A stretch of 64,000 bases of DNA from Hymenopus coronatus (lineage: Eukaryota > Arthropoda > Insecta > Mantodea > Hymenopodidae): the NCBI GenBank assembly GCA_030762935.1, contig CM060900.1, positions 399,491,132 through 399,555,131 on the forward strand, in the 5' to 3' direction. A program made the position numbers and the translations under genes. Below are positions 1 to 11,093 of the stretch, piece by piece; position 1 is the first letter of the stretch; every line of letters starts with the position of its first letter. A model generated the notes under the pieces. That model had not been told where the DNA came from, ran no database searches, and was given only the letters and a program-made list of their open reading frames with translations.

Positions 1-1910
1 TTTTTTTATTAAAATTGTTGTTTTTAATATTTTAATTTCTTATAATCTTTTATTATTATTATTTTTATATTAATTTTTATATTATTATTAGTTCTATTAA
101 TATTATTGTTTTCTTATTATAACTATTATTGTTATATTTATTTTATTAAGACTATTATTTTTGTAATTTTTTATTATTATTATTTTTATAATTATTCTTT
201 ATATTTGATTATAATTATTATTATATTTATATGTATTATTATTTTAATGACAATTTTTTTAATTATATGTGTATTATTATTATTTTATTATTATTTTAAG
301 TATAATTGTTATTATTAATTTTATTTTTATTATAATTCTTTTTATAATAATTATTATTTTATTTTTATTATTTTAATTGTTATTATTTATTATTTTTTTA
401 TTATGATTATTTTTACTTTTTTATTTTATTGTTTTTAATATTCTTATTTTTATTATTATTTTTATTATTATTTACTATTGTTATTGGTATACTATTTTTA
501 TTATTTTTATTATTAATTTTTATTATTATTTTTAGTTTTTTATTATAATAATCATTATTATTTTTAGTATTATAATTTTTATTATTATTTTTGTTATTAT
601 TATTATTTTTATTCTAATTATTTTTATAATTACTATTATTATTATTTTTTAATTGTTATTTTTATCATAATTAGTATTATTTATATTTTTATTATAAATA
701 TTAGTATTTTTATTATTATTTGTATAATTATTATTATTATTTGTATAATTATAATTATTATTACTATTTTTATTACGACTTTTATTTTTATTATTTTTTA
801 TTATTATTATTTTTATCATTATTACTTTTATCATTATTTTCATTATTATTTTTAATTATTATTTTTATTTCTATTATTACTATTATTTTTATTATTTTTT
901 ATTATTTTTATTTTCATATTATTTTATTTTTATTGTTATATTATTATTATTATTTTTATTTTTATTATTTTTATTGTTATTTTTATTATTATTTTTTATT
1001 AGTTTTATATTATTTTATTTTGATTTTATTATTATATTATTAATAATTTTATTAATAATATTGTTATTATTTTTGTTTTTATTATAACTATTATTGTAAT
1101 ATTTATTTTTATTATTATTTTTGTATGAGCATTATTTTTATTATTTTTTATTATTATAATTATTATTATTTTTCTTATAGTTATTATTATATTTATATTT
1201 ATTATTATTTTTATTATTATTTTTGTATGCGCATTATTTTTATTATTTTTTATTATTATAATTATTATTATTTTTCTTATAGTTATTATTATATTTATAT
1301 TTATTATTATTTTTATTATTATTTTACTATAATTATTATTATTTTTATTGTTATTACAATTATTATTTATTATAATTATTGTTTTAATTATTTTAATATT
1401 ATTATTATTATTATTATTATTTAATTATTTTTATTATTATTATTATTATTATTATTTTCAGTATTAGTTTTATTATCATAATTATTATTATTTTATTTCT
1501 ATTATTATTTTTAATATTTTTATTATTATTATTTATATTACTATTTATATTAAAATTATTAATATTTTATTATTATTGTTAATATTATTATTCGTATTAT
1601 TATTATTATTATTACTATTTTTAGTATGACTATTATTTTTATTATTTTTTATCATTATTTTTATTTTTATATTCATTTTTACATTATTATTATTTTCATT
1701 ATTATTATTTTATTATTATTTTTATATATGTTATTATTATTTTTATTTCTATTAGTACTATTTTTATTATTTTTTTATTATTTCTATTTTTATATTATTT
1801 TATTTTCATTTTTTTAATATTACTATTTTTACTATTATTTTTATTATTGATTTTATTAATATTATTAATATTATAACTATTATTGTTATATTTGTTTCTA
1901 TTATTATTTT
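1..1910. repeat. ATT-rich degenerate satellite, left block part a
   Basis: Almost pure T/A sequence built from imperfect ATT units on the plus strand, interrupted by rare G or C. It is not a clean microsatellite. Longer words such as ATGACTATTATTTTTATT recur at irregular spacing through this block and through the block at 56-64 kb. Open frames here translate only to Ile, Leu, Phe and Tyr runs (or Asn/Lys runs on the other strand) and are not genes. Positions 13 to about 560 align colinearly with about 59,703-60,270. Confidence 0.93.
1123..1325 (+). repeat. Tandem duplication of a 102-bp unit inside the ATT block
   Basis: Two adjacent 102-bp units start at 1123 and 1225. They are identical by eye except for one base (GAGC versus GCGC near the start). 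The surrounding ATT sequence is far more diverged, so this is a recent slippage or unequal-exchange event. Since 102 is a multiple of 3, the repeat shows up as a duplicated 34-residue string in translation, which has no coding meaning. Confidence 0.85.
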
Positions 1911-4400
1911 TATGATGAAGGAATAACCTGTTTCTATGATGAGCTTCAAAATATAGTAGGTAATATAAACGCAAAGGATTAACTAATTTTGGCTGGAGAT
2001 TTGAATGGTCGAGTGGGAAATCATCCAATCAATGGTTGTGTTGGATCGGAAGGAGAGCCCATTTTAAATAGTAATGGCCAAGCACTGATAGATTTTTGTA
2101 GTTATAATCATCTTAAAATAACAAACACGTTTTTTCGACACAAAGACATACATAAATATACATGGGAAGCCAGAGGAACTAGATCATTATTAGATTATGT
2201 CATCATTAATGAAAAACTCAAACTCTACATAAGGGACACAAGGGTTTATAGAGGCTCCGAAATAGATAGTGATCATTATTTAGTGCAAAGTAATTTCCAA
2301 ATCACATTTCACTATATAAATTTCAAGAAATATAAACAGCAGACAATTCCAAGGAGAAGAAGTAATAAACAATTTAAAACATATCTCCTTGAAGATGAAA
2401 GTATTAGAAGATTATACCAAAACAGATTAAAAGATAAACTTAAACAAAATACACATGACATTGAAACAGATTGGATGAATATCAAATCAGTAATATTTCA
2501 AGCAGCATTTGAAAGTCTTGGCTGTAAAACAAAAAGGAAGAAAAAATGGCTCCGGACATGGAATGAAAATTTGAAAACATTGATAGAAAGAAAGAAGCAG
2601 TGTCATAAAAAGTGGTTGCAATCCAAAACAGAAGAAGATTACATAGATTATAAAAAAGTTAGAGCCCAAGTCAGAAAATTAACTAGAGAGATTAGAAGAT
2701 CAGACTGGGACAAATATGTTAAATCCTTAGAACGAGATATAACAGGGCCACAAAGGAAAGGTTTTAAGTTAATCAAACAATTACAATTAGTAGAAAATGA
2801 TAAATTGAAAATAAATAAAATATAAAAAGACGATTGGATAAAACATTATTCTTCACTCTGGAGAGAGATAAGTGACGCAAATGCAGAGACTGATCTTGAT
2901 TATGAGACCCAGGAAGATGGTTCAGAAATGGATCAAGTTTCAGAAGACGAATTACACTCAGTATTACTCAAAGCTAGAAACAGAAGGTGCCCAGGTTTAG
3001 ATAATATAAGTATGGAATTTTTAAAATATGGAGGCAAAATTTTAGAAGAAAAAAATTAAATTCTGTTTAATGACATTTGGAAAACCAACATAATACCGAA
3101 GGACTGGGAAACCGGATTAATAATAAACTTACATAAAAAGGGATCAAGAGTAAACTGTAAAAATTACAGAGGGATTTCTCTTCTTAGTTCAGCTTCCAAA
3201 CTATATGCCAATATACTTAAGCATAAGTTAGAAAAATATTCTCAAGATATGTTAGGGGAAGAACAATGTGGTTTTCGATGGGGGAGAGGATGTATGGACG
3301 CAATTTTCACTTTATCTCAGATCATAGAAAAAAGAAGAGAATTCAATTTACCACTTTTCATACTATTTGTTGATTATGAAAAAGCCTATGATAGTGTAAA
3401 TAGATATAAATTATGGCAAATATTGTTAGATTATGATATCCCATGTAAATTAATAAGAGCTAAGTCTATATACAAATTCAAAAATCCAGATTAAATATAA
3501 TGATGACAATATGACAGATCCAATAATAATTAATAAAGGAGTAAGACAAGGTTGTGGACTATCTCCATCATTGTTCAATATTTACATTAACAAAATCATA
3601 GAAGACTGGAAACAAATTTCGACACATGGACTAAAATTTCATCAGAATAAATCAGTACAAATCATTTTATATGCTGATGACCAAGTTATGGTAGCCACAT
3701 CAGAAGATGAATTACAGGGAGCGGCATATAAATTAAATAATGTAGCCAAGCAGTACTCAATGAATATTAACACTGAGAAAACCAAAATTATGGCAATATG
3801 TGGAAAAAACTTAATAAGAGCCAAAATTGAATTAAACGGCATAATAATTGAACAAATTACTAGTTTTACATATTTAGGAAACTTAATTTCAGAATACCAA
3901 TCTGATTTTTATATTAAAATTCAAAAATGTAATAGATTAAATGAAACAATTAAAGGACATTTTAGCAAACAGATGTCAGTGAATACAAAATTAAAAATCT
4001 ACAATATTACATCGAAAGCTGCACTTCCATTTGGAAGCGAAACATGGATTTCAAACAGCAAGGAGCATAAACAGCTAGAAGCAGCTCAAATGCTCTTGGA
4101 CTTACAAGACTTGATAAGAAAAGAAATACTGACATCAGGGAAAAATTAAAAGTTGAAAACATAGTGGATGACATTAACAATTATCAACAAAATTGGATGC
4201 AACATGTCGACAGGATGGTGGATCACAGATTACCTAAAATGGCCAGGTACTACAACCCACGAGGGAGAAGAGATAGAGGACATCCACGAAGGCAATGGCG
4301 GGATCAGTATCACCTATTCTGAGTTTCCGAGTACAGGATTTTACTAAATCCTAAATTTCTTATTGTTCATGATGATGATGGGGATGATGATGATGATGAT
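1911..4400 (+). mobile_element. RTE-like non-LTR retrotransposon, copy 1, 5'-truncated
   Basis: Non-ATT sequence embedded in the satellite. It starts inside the endonuclease domain, so the 5' part of the element is missing. It ends in a short tail of GAT/ATG triplets at about 4368-4400, the microsatellite-type 3' end common in RTE-clade elements (family knowledge). After that the ATT array resumes. The second copy at 60,367-63,166 has the same end and the same downstream ATT flank. Confidence 0.85.
1935..4322 (+). pseudogene. Endonuclease-reverse transcriptase (RTE-like ORF2), decayed copy 1
   Basis: This would nick target DNA and reverse-transcribe the element RNA. In order: the C-terminal part of an APE-type endonuclease (AGDLNGRVG near 1990, SLLDYVI near 2187, SDHYLV near 2268), a basic linker (2330-2820), then the RT core. 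The RT core has NYRGISLLS at 3163, DYEKAYDSV at 3372 with the first catalytic Asp, GVRQGCGLSP at 3540 and YADDQV at 3670 with the catalytic Asp pair. The C-terminus ends PRGRRDRGHPRRQWRDQ at about 4258-4308. Breaks: a stop at 2823, a stop at 3057, a frameshift near 3470-3490 between RT motifs A and B, and a frameshift with a small gap near 4095. The last two are shared with the copy at 60.4 kb; the two stops are not. It cannot make a working protein. Confidence 0.88.
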
Positions 4401-4536
4401 AATTAGTATTTTTGTTATTATTTTATTATTTTTTATTATCATTATAATTTTTATTATTTTTATTCTTATTTTTACTATTATTTACATTATTAAAATTGTT
4501 ATTATTTTTATCTCTATTATATTTTATTATTATTTC

Positions 4537-4578
<42 letters not shown>

Positions 4579-4691
4579 TATTATTATTATTATAATTATT
4601 ATTATTATTTTTGTTATGACCATCATTTTTATTATTTTTTTATTATTATTTTTATTTTTAGTTTTTATTTTTATATTATTATTTTTATTAC

Positions 4692-4733
<42 letters not shown>

Positions 4734-6048
4734 TTTTATTATGACTACTATTTTTATTATTTTTTATTATTATTTTTATTTTTAGTTTTTTTTATATTAA
4801 TGTTATTTTAATTACTATTATTTTCATTATTTTTTTATTATTATTTTTATTTTTATTATTATTTTTATTATTATTTTTATTATGACTATTATGTTTATTA
4901 TTTTTACTGTTAATGTTATTATTATTTTTATTATTTCATTTTTATTATTTTATTATTTTTATAATTCTATTATTTTATTATTTATTATTTTTATTATAAT
5001 TATTATTATTACTATTATTACTATTATTATTATTTATTTTTTATTATGACTTTTATTTTATTATCTTTAGTATTAATGTTATTATTATTTTTATTATTTT
5101 ATAATTTTTATTATTTTATTATTATTATAATTATTATTATTATTTTTGTTATTATTATTGTTATCATTATTATTTTTATTATAATTATTATATTTCAATT
5201 ATATTTATAATTATCATTTTTTTATATTTTTATTACCATTTTAAGTATTTTGAGTATTATTTTTAGTATTATTAATTTCATTATTATTATTTTTATTATT
5301 TTTATTTTTATTATAGTTATTATTTTTATTATAATTGTTATTATTTTTATTATAATTTTTATTTTTATAATTATTTTAAATTTCATTATTACTATAACTT
5401 TTATTATTTTTTTAATTATTTTACTTTTATTATTATTATTTTTCTTCTTCTTGTGATTATTATTTTTATTAATATTATTATTAGTATTTTTATTAAAACT
5501 ATTATTATTATATTTATTTTTATTATTATTCTTATTATGACTATTATTTTTATTCTTTTTTTATTATTATTACTATTTTAAATATTATTATTTTAATTAA
5601 TTATTATTATATTTTTGTTTATATTTTTATTATTATTATTTTTCTTATTTTAATACTATTATTGTAATTATTATTATTATTAATTTCATTATTACTATTT
5701 TTTTTTCATTACTATTTTTATAATTATTTTATTTCTATTATTATTTTTATTATTATTATTTTTCTTCTTCTTATGATTATTATTTTCACTAATATTATTA
5801 TTAGTATTTTTATTTTTATATAATTGTTATTGTTATATTTATTTTTATTATGACCATTATTTTTATTATTCTTTTTTATTATTATTTTTATTTTAATATT
5901 ATTATTTTTATTATTATTTTTATAATTATTATTCTTATTATTATTATTTTTCGTATAACTATCATTATTATTCTTATTATAATTATTTTTATTTTTATTA
6001 TAATTATTATTTTTATTATTATTTTTTATTAATAGTTTTTATTATTAA

Positions 6049-6084
<36 letters not shown>

Positions 6085-6385
6085 TTTTACTATGACTATT
6101 ATTTTTTTATTATTATTTTCACTTTTACTTTTTTTTTAATATTTTTATTTTTATTCTTATTTTTATTATTATTTTTATTGTTATTAGTATTTTTACTATT
6201 ATTTTTATTATTTTAGATATATTTTTTATTTTTTTATTATTATAATCATTATAATATTTTTATTATTATTATTTTTATTATTATTTTTATTTTATGTTTT
6301 GATATTATTATTTTTATTATTATTTTTATTATTATTATTATTTTTATAATTATCATTATTATTCTTATTATAATTATTATTTTTA

Positions 6386-6420
<35 letters not shown>

Positions 6421-6740
6421 TTATTATTATTATTATTATTATATTATGACTATTATGTTTATTATTTTGATTACTATTTTGATTAAGATTATAATTATTA
6501 TTATTATTCTTTTTATTATTATTATTTTTATTATTATTTTGATAATTATAATTATTTTACTTGTTATTGTTTTATTATTTTAATTGTTATTTTTTATTTT
6601 TTATTACTTTATTATTATTATTTGTTACCAATATTTTATTTTTATTTATTAATATTTTATTTTTATTTATTATTATTTTTTATTTATTATTATGTTTATT
6701 ATTGATAAACTACTTTTTTAACTATCATCTTATTATTAAA
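4401..6740. repeat. ATT-rich degenerate satellite, left block part b
   Basis: Same kind of sequence as 1-1910. The first roughly 850 bases after the RTE tail align with 63,167-64,000, which shows that the flank was duplicated together with the element. A word with CTTCTTCTTRTGATTATT occurs at about 5445 and 5764 and again at about 56,142, so there is some longer-period structure. The CDS-like frames are repeat translations. Confidence 0.92.
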
Positions 6741-6905
6741 AAGGATCTGAAGCTTTTATGGCAGCGAACATATTCTAGACGTTCTCAAGGTTCAGTATAT
6801 ATGTAGTGATGAAGAACCATCAATGTTTCTGGAGCGTGCATCTCTGTCAATATCCTTCAAGCTCCTGAATTCCCTATGATTCTTCATCACTAAATACTGG
6901 CTTAA
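6741..6905. repeat. Non-ATT island with an imperfect inverted repeat
   Basis: A 165-base island of mixed composition inside the satellite. The arms are 6804-6820 (TAGTGATGAAGAACCAT) and 6876-6892 (ATGATTCTTCATCACTA). They are reverse complements with one mismatch over 17 bases and a weaker extension outward, separated by about 55 bases. It could fold into a hairpin or be a MITE-like fragment. I see no target-site duplication and no coding potential. Confidence 0.6.
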
Positions 6906-6993
6906 AGCCCAATTCTATGATTATTATTTTTATTTTTATTACTATTTTCATTTTTACTACAACTATTATTATTATATATATATTTTTATTATG

Positions 6994-7026
<33 letters not shown>

Positions 7027-7697
7027 TATTGTTATTATAATTATTGTAATTTATTATTATTATTAATTATTAGTTATTATTATTAATGATTATTAGTTAT
7101 TATTAATTATTGTGTATTATTATTTATCATTTATTATCAAATATTGTTATTATTATTTATAGCTTTAATTATTATTTTTATTATAATTATTATTATTTAT
7201 TATTATAATTATTATTTATTATTATTATTTATTATTATTAATTATTATTACTACTATTATTTACTGTTTATTAATATCATTTATTATAATTTTGTTTAAT
7301 TATTATTCATTATTATTGATCATTTATTATTATTATTTATTATTATTATTGATTATTTATTATTATTGATTATTTAATTATTTATTGTTATTCTTTATTA
7401 TTATTTATTTATTATTATTTATTATTATTAATTATTATTATTTATTATTATATATTATTATTAATTATTTTATTATTATTAATTATTCTTATTATTCTTA
7501 TTTTTATTCTTATTTATTATTATTATTTTTATTATTTATCATCAATTATTATTTATTATTATTTATTTATTAATTTATTAAGTATTATTATTTATTATTA
7601 GTAGTTATTATTATTATTTATTATTATTTATTATTAATTATTATATATTATTATTTATTATTATTCATTATTTTATTATTATTATTTATTATTTATT
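6906..7697. repeat. ATT-rich degenerate satellite, left block part c
   Basis: Cleaner than parts a and b, with many short TTA/ATT runs broken by AATTA. It ends abruptly at about 7697, where mixed-composition sequence begins. Confidence 0.9.
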
Positions 7698-7712
7698 AAC
7701 CCTTGAAAAGTA

Positions 7713-8234
7713 TCATTGATTCATTAACCGACAACTTATTTGAGAGGGCATATTTAGTAGAACATGTTTCATTGAAGGTCCCCAAGGTTTATAGAGTTTG
7801 TCATAGCCTATATCTCCCATAGGAACAGCTTTTAAGTTTTTCTTTAGGTGAATGTTTTTCACAAGTTTTTTGTATTTTGTGAAGCAGATTACTTTCGATA
7901 CGCTCATTAATTTGTAGACTTTTTGGCACTTTATGTACAAAGTTCTATACGCTCCTGACTTGCATAGAGATTTGTTGGATTTACATATGGTTAACAATCT
8001 ACTGAGTCGTTAACTGCTCGAAATAATCTGGCTTCCTGTTAGTTTTTGCAACCTGAGATTTTGGTCTTGCAGAGTCCTCACAAAATGTTTGTTTGAAGCA
8101 CTCACCAACAGTTTCACTCCAAATTTCATTAGCACAGGTATCGTTGCATTCAACTCCGGGATGTCTAAATAGGAATAATGAGTTAACTCCACTGTAGCTT
8201 GTGAGTAATTAAGATAGAGCGGTCCAGTGGGCAT
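7713..8234 (-). pseudogene. Unrecognised minus-strand reading frame with one internal stop
   Basis: Two open stretches, 8234-8010 (74 codons) and 7997-7713 (94 codons), lie in the same frame. Only one stop codon and four codons separate them, giving about 173 codons in all. The product would be Lys-, Leu- and Ser-rich with no signal peptide, membrane segment or zinc motif that I can see. I do not recognise a family. It lies just upstream of, and divergent from, the PolB fragment starting near 8290, so it might be another gene of the same Maverick-like element or a chance frame. Confidence is low. Confidence 0.3.
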
Positions 8235-8289
8235 ATATATGAAAGATAGGGAATTTAAGGAGGAGGGAACCCTAGCTAGAGAGCAGGGC

Positions 8290-9385
8290 TAGGGCTAGAG
8301 AGCATACACTGTGCTGCATCCTTCAGCAGCAGATACAATGGAATTTATCATGAAGAGTACTGCGGTGCAGGCATGACTCTGAAGAAAACAAAACCCCGAG
8401 CTTACCAGACATCAACTATTGAATACAATGGAAATTGTGTGTAACATTAAGAGTATGAGACATGGTTTGAAGGGCACCAGAAATCTTACTTCATCCGATG
8501 CAATTCAGAAAGACATGAAGACTTACCTGCAGGAAGCTAAACACAGGATTATACAATTTGTTCTAAAAGAGTTCTCCACACATAAAGCTGTGAAGATTTA
8601 CCTGTTAGTGGAATGCCGATTTGTAAACAGTGTTGGAAAAACTAATGACAAGACCTTCAAACCAGGAATCAGACAGTGTTTCAAGGAACTGATTTAGACC
8701 AATTTTGGAGACAAAATTCAAGAAACTGGCTGTTGAAATGGACGAATCACAACTTAACGGAAGCTGCTTACTGTTGAGGGGGTGCCTTCAAATTAACAAT
8801 AACAACCCACTTTGCGGGAGCAGTTACATTCATCTACCTGCATCTATAGAAGCAAACAAAGCGCGTGTGAACCTCCAGAATCGTCCTGATGAGACATGGT
8901 TTTTATATGCTCTCCACACAAAATTCATTTAAAAGGATCCCCAACGTGTAACCAAATACAAATATGTGGAAAATAAATACGACTTCTCGTGTATCGCGAT
9001 TGCTACGCCTTTGTCTAAAATCCCGACATTTGAAAAGAAAAATAATATATCTATGAACGTGTTTGCACTGGCTGAAAAGTAAGCATTGTTTCCAACATAA
9101 CAATATGGTGTGCTATTGCCGTAATATGGGGTTGAAAACCTGAAGCTTATGTACATGGATATGGACTAAGCTGTATAGGAAGAACTATCTGATCGTCGTG
9201 ACCTTCTTCTGCTGAGTGATGAAAACGGCACGCATCACTATGCATAAATCAAGAACTTTGAGAAGCTTATTCGAGAACAATCGACAAAATATGAAGGACA
9301 CCGAAGTGGAGTGGAAAACTTGCAGAAACATGCTACTATACTCAGGCAGCGTGCTCTCGCTGGGATAGTTATGCGCACAAAGGGG
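8290..9385 (+). pseudogene. Rearranged fragment of protein-primed family-B DNA polymerase (Maverick/Polinton-like), copy 1
   Basis: Homologous to the N-terminal half of the longer PolB gene at 33,932-37,553. It matches from the second zinc-finger region (about 8320) through the conserved stretch around ECRFVNS, NNNPL..SSYIHLP and SDENGTHHY. It is heavily broken by stops and shifts (for example 8697, 8932, 9243). A block of about 70 bases at roughly 9100-9170 matches the region just before catalytic motif C of the long copy (37,017-37,085) but sits out of order among N-terminal sequence. The fragment ends at 9385, where a retrotransposon 3' tail starts with no gap. From about 8435 on it is nearly identical to 25,267-26,219. 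Confidence 0.75.
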
Positions 9386-9442
9386 TCTGAATGCGTAATG
9401 CATTTTTCACCTCCACGGTAAAGGAAAAAAAAAAAAAAAAAA
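9386..9442 (+). mobile_element. Retrotransposon 3' tail (beta type) plus poly(A) fused to the PolB fragment
   Basis: The bases after GGGGTCTG (AATGCGTAATGCATTTTT..CCTCCACGGTAAA) match the last roughly 35 bases of the gag-only elements that end at 15,300 and 17,144. A poly(A) run follows at 9425-9442. The PolB fragment therefore carries a retrotransposon-type 3' end, as though it had been copied through RNA. The identical fusion is present at 26,220-26,277. Confidence 0.75.
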
Positions 9443-11093
9443 GACGCAAGGACATTCGGAGCTTCTTCGACTTGTAAGGATGGCCAAGAAGAGGCAGCGC
9501 AGACTCGCCGCTGTTAAGGCACCACCCGATGCCTCCAAATTGGCAGCCGCCGAGAAGGCAGCACCTCCGACGCTACCGGTCCAAGCAAGCCTTGCTTCGC
9601 CGCCGGCCGCCACCTCAGTCTCGCCGCAACTGCAACCGCAGTTGCCGCCATTCCCAACACCGCCTCCATCCAGCTCCACCCGCCGCCGCAAGGAGAGCTT
9701 CGAGATGCCGAGGAAGAAGACACAACGCAAACTCGCTGCCAACCCAGTTGCCAGCTCTGCACCGGCAACTGCCGGCAGGGAAGCCTCCACATCACCGTCA
9801 CCGGAGCAAGTCCAACAAACACCGCCGCAGACAGCCCAAAATTCACCGGCAGCTGCAGCTCCAGCCGCCGCCGGAGCCCGCGCAGTCGCTACCAACGAAG
9901 TTAAGTGCTGTGGTTAGGGGGGTCCCTAGAGACCTTTCTACCAAGCACGTAATCGACGTAGCGCAGTCGCTGTGGCCTTCTTGCTAGAGAGCACTCGAAT
10001 CCTGAGCGACCGGGGACTAACGCCACTCGTCCGAATTGAGTTCCAAGACAGCGCCGATATGGAAGCTCCTTTGGCATCAGGGTTGCCCTTCCTAGAGCGC
10101 CACCGCCCTTGCCGACGCTGCTGTGCTTACGGGCACAGCTTCGAAGCCTGTTCCTCGCCGCCGCGGTGCCACTATTGTGGAGCCGCTGCCTACACCGCCG
10201 AGTGCACACAGCACGACCTACGCCGCAGACGCCGGTTCTGTGCCACCTGCCTTGGCACAGGACACTACACCGGGCAAGCAATGTGCCCAGCCTATCCAAG
10301 GAACAGGCAACCGTCTCCGCAGCAGACCCGGGAAGAACCAGTGTCTTCAACCACACAGGCAGCGCAGACACCTACACCTTCAACGCTACATACCGGCGAA
10401 CTACTGCAGAAACTCCAGGGCCTAAGTGAGGCCATTCAGGACCTCCACGCGGAGGTTCTGACACTGACGGCTAAATTGACACACCTGGAGGACCACCTGC
10501 AAGAAAAACAGACCGAACTTCAGGAACTTCCAACACTAAGACACCAATTCACTCAACTCTACGCTGACATCCGGCTCATCATCAGGGAGGAGGTGAAGGC
10601 CCTGAAGACGACGACAGGACGGCCACCGATGCACCACAGCGACCCTGAGCCTCTGGTTCAGATAGCTGAAGGACCTATATATACAACATCCACCTATGAC
10701 AGCACAGGAACTCTACAGAAAACAATTCCGCAGAGAACGAACCAACCTCAGGAGGCATCACCAGTAACTTTCACAAAACACACATCACTATTAACTACCA
10801 TTCATTTACACCAATTGCTTCTCCAGCGGGGCAATCAGGGCGCAAGTCATGTGTGTCCACTGGCTCATCATACTTTCACCTCGCAGTTACTGCCACTGGC
10901 AGGCAGCAAACATGTTCACCAGAAATTCGCAGGTGTTTATGCGATACTGCACAAGAGAGGCATGGGCCTACTATTTCCCATGTTTTTTGTGAGTAGTGCC
11001 ACCCTGGTTCAAGTCCAGGTGTGGGAGTCTCACACTTCCCGGTTTGCCTGGGGTTAGGGCGTCAGTTGCCTTTTCCCCCTTTGTAAAAAAAAA
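9443..11093 (+). mobile_element. Gag-only non-LTR element A (alpha 3' end)
   Basis: It begins directly after the preceding poly(A) with GACGCAAGGACATTCGGAGC and carries one decayed gag gene. The 3' UTR ends in GTCAGTTGCCTTTTCCCCC and a short A-run at about 11,085-11,093. No endonuclease or reverse transcriptase is present, so it would depend on an RT-encoding relative. Together with the PolB fragment before it, it is duplicated at 25,267-28,013. Confidence 0.75.
9480..10766 (+). pseudogene. ORF1/gag-like nucleic-acid-binding protein, element A (frameshifted, two fused N-termini)
   Basis: RNA-binding ORF1 protein of a Jockey-like element. The start is MAKKRQRRLAA at 9480, a basic then Pro/Ala-rich N-terminus. 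A second, different N-terminus (MPRKKTQRKLAA, 9704) follows in the same frame, as if two gag families were joined. The PRE/RRM-like domain (VVRGVPRDLSTKH at about 9910) and the part from 9972 onward lie in other frames, so at least two frameshifts occur between 9900 and 9990. The zinc knuckles are CRRCCAYGHSFEAC, CHYCG.. and CATCLGTGHYTGQAMC (10,108-10,290). A coiled-coil-like stretch rich in Leu and Glu follows at 10,400-10,610. The long open frame to 11,057 runs into the 3' UTR. Confidence 0.75.

Noticed and set aside
106..1817. Several 60-107 codon ORFs in the left ATT block
   Set aside because: Products are Ile/Leu/Phe/Tyr or Asn/Lys strings that simply translate ATT repeats, open in several frames and on both strands.
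9407..9895. Long antisense ORFs over gag genes (for example 9407-9895, 26,242-26,859, 11,148-11,513)
   Set aside because: GC-rich Pro/Ala codons on the sense strand give open Gly/Ala/Arg frames on the other strand. The zinc knuckles and domain order are on the plus strand.
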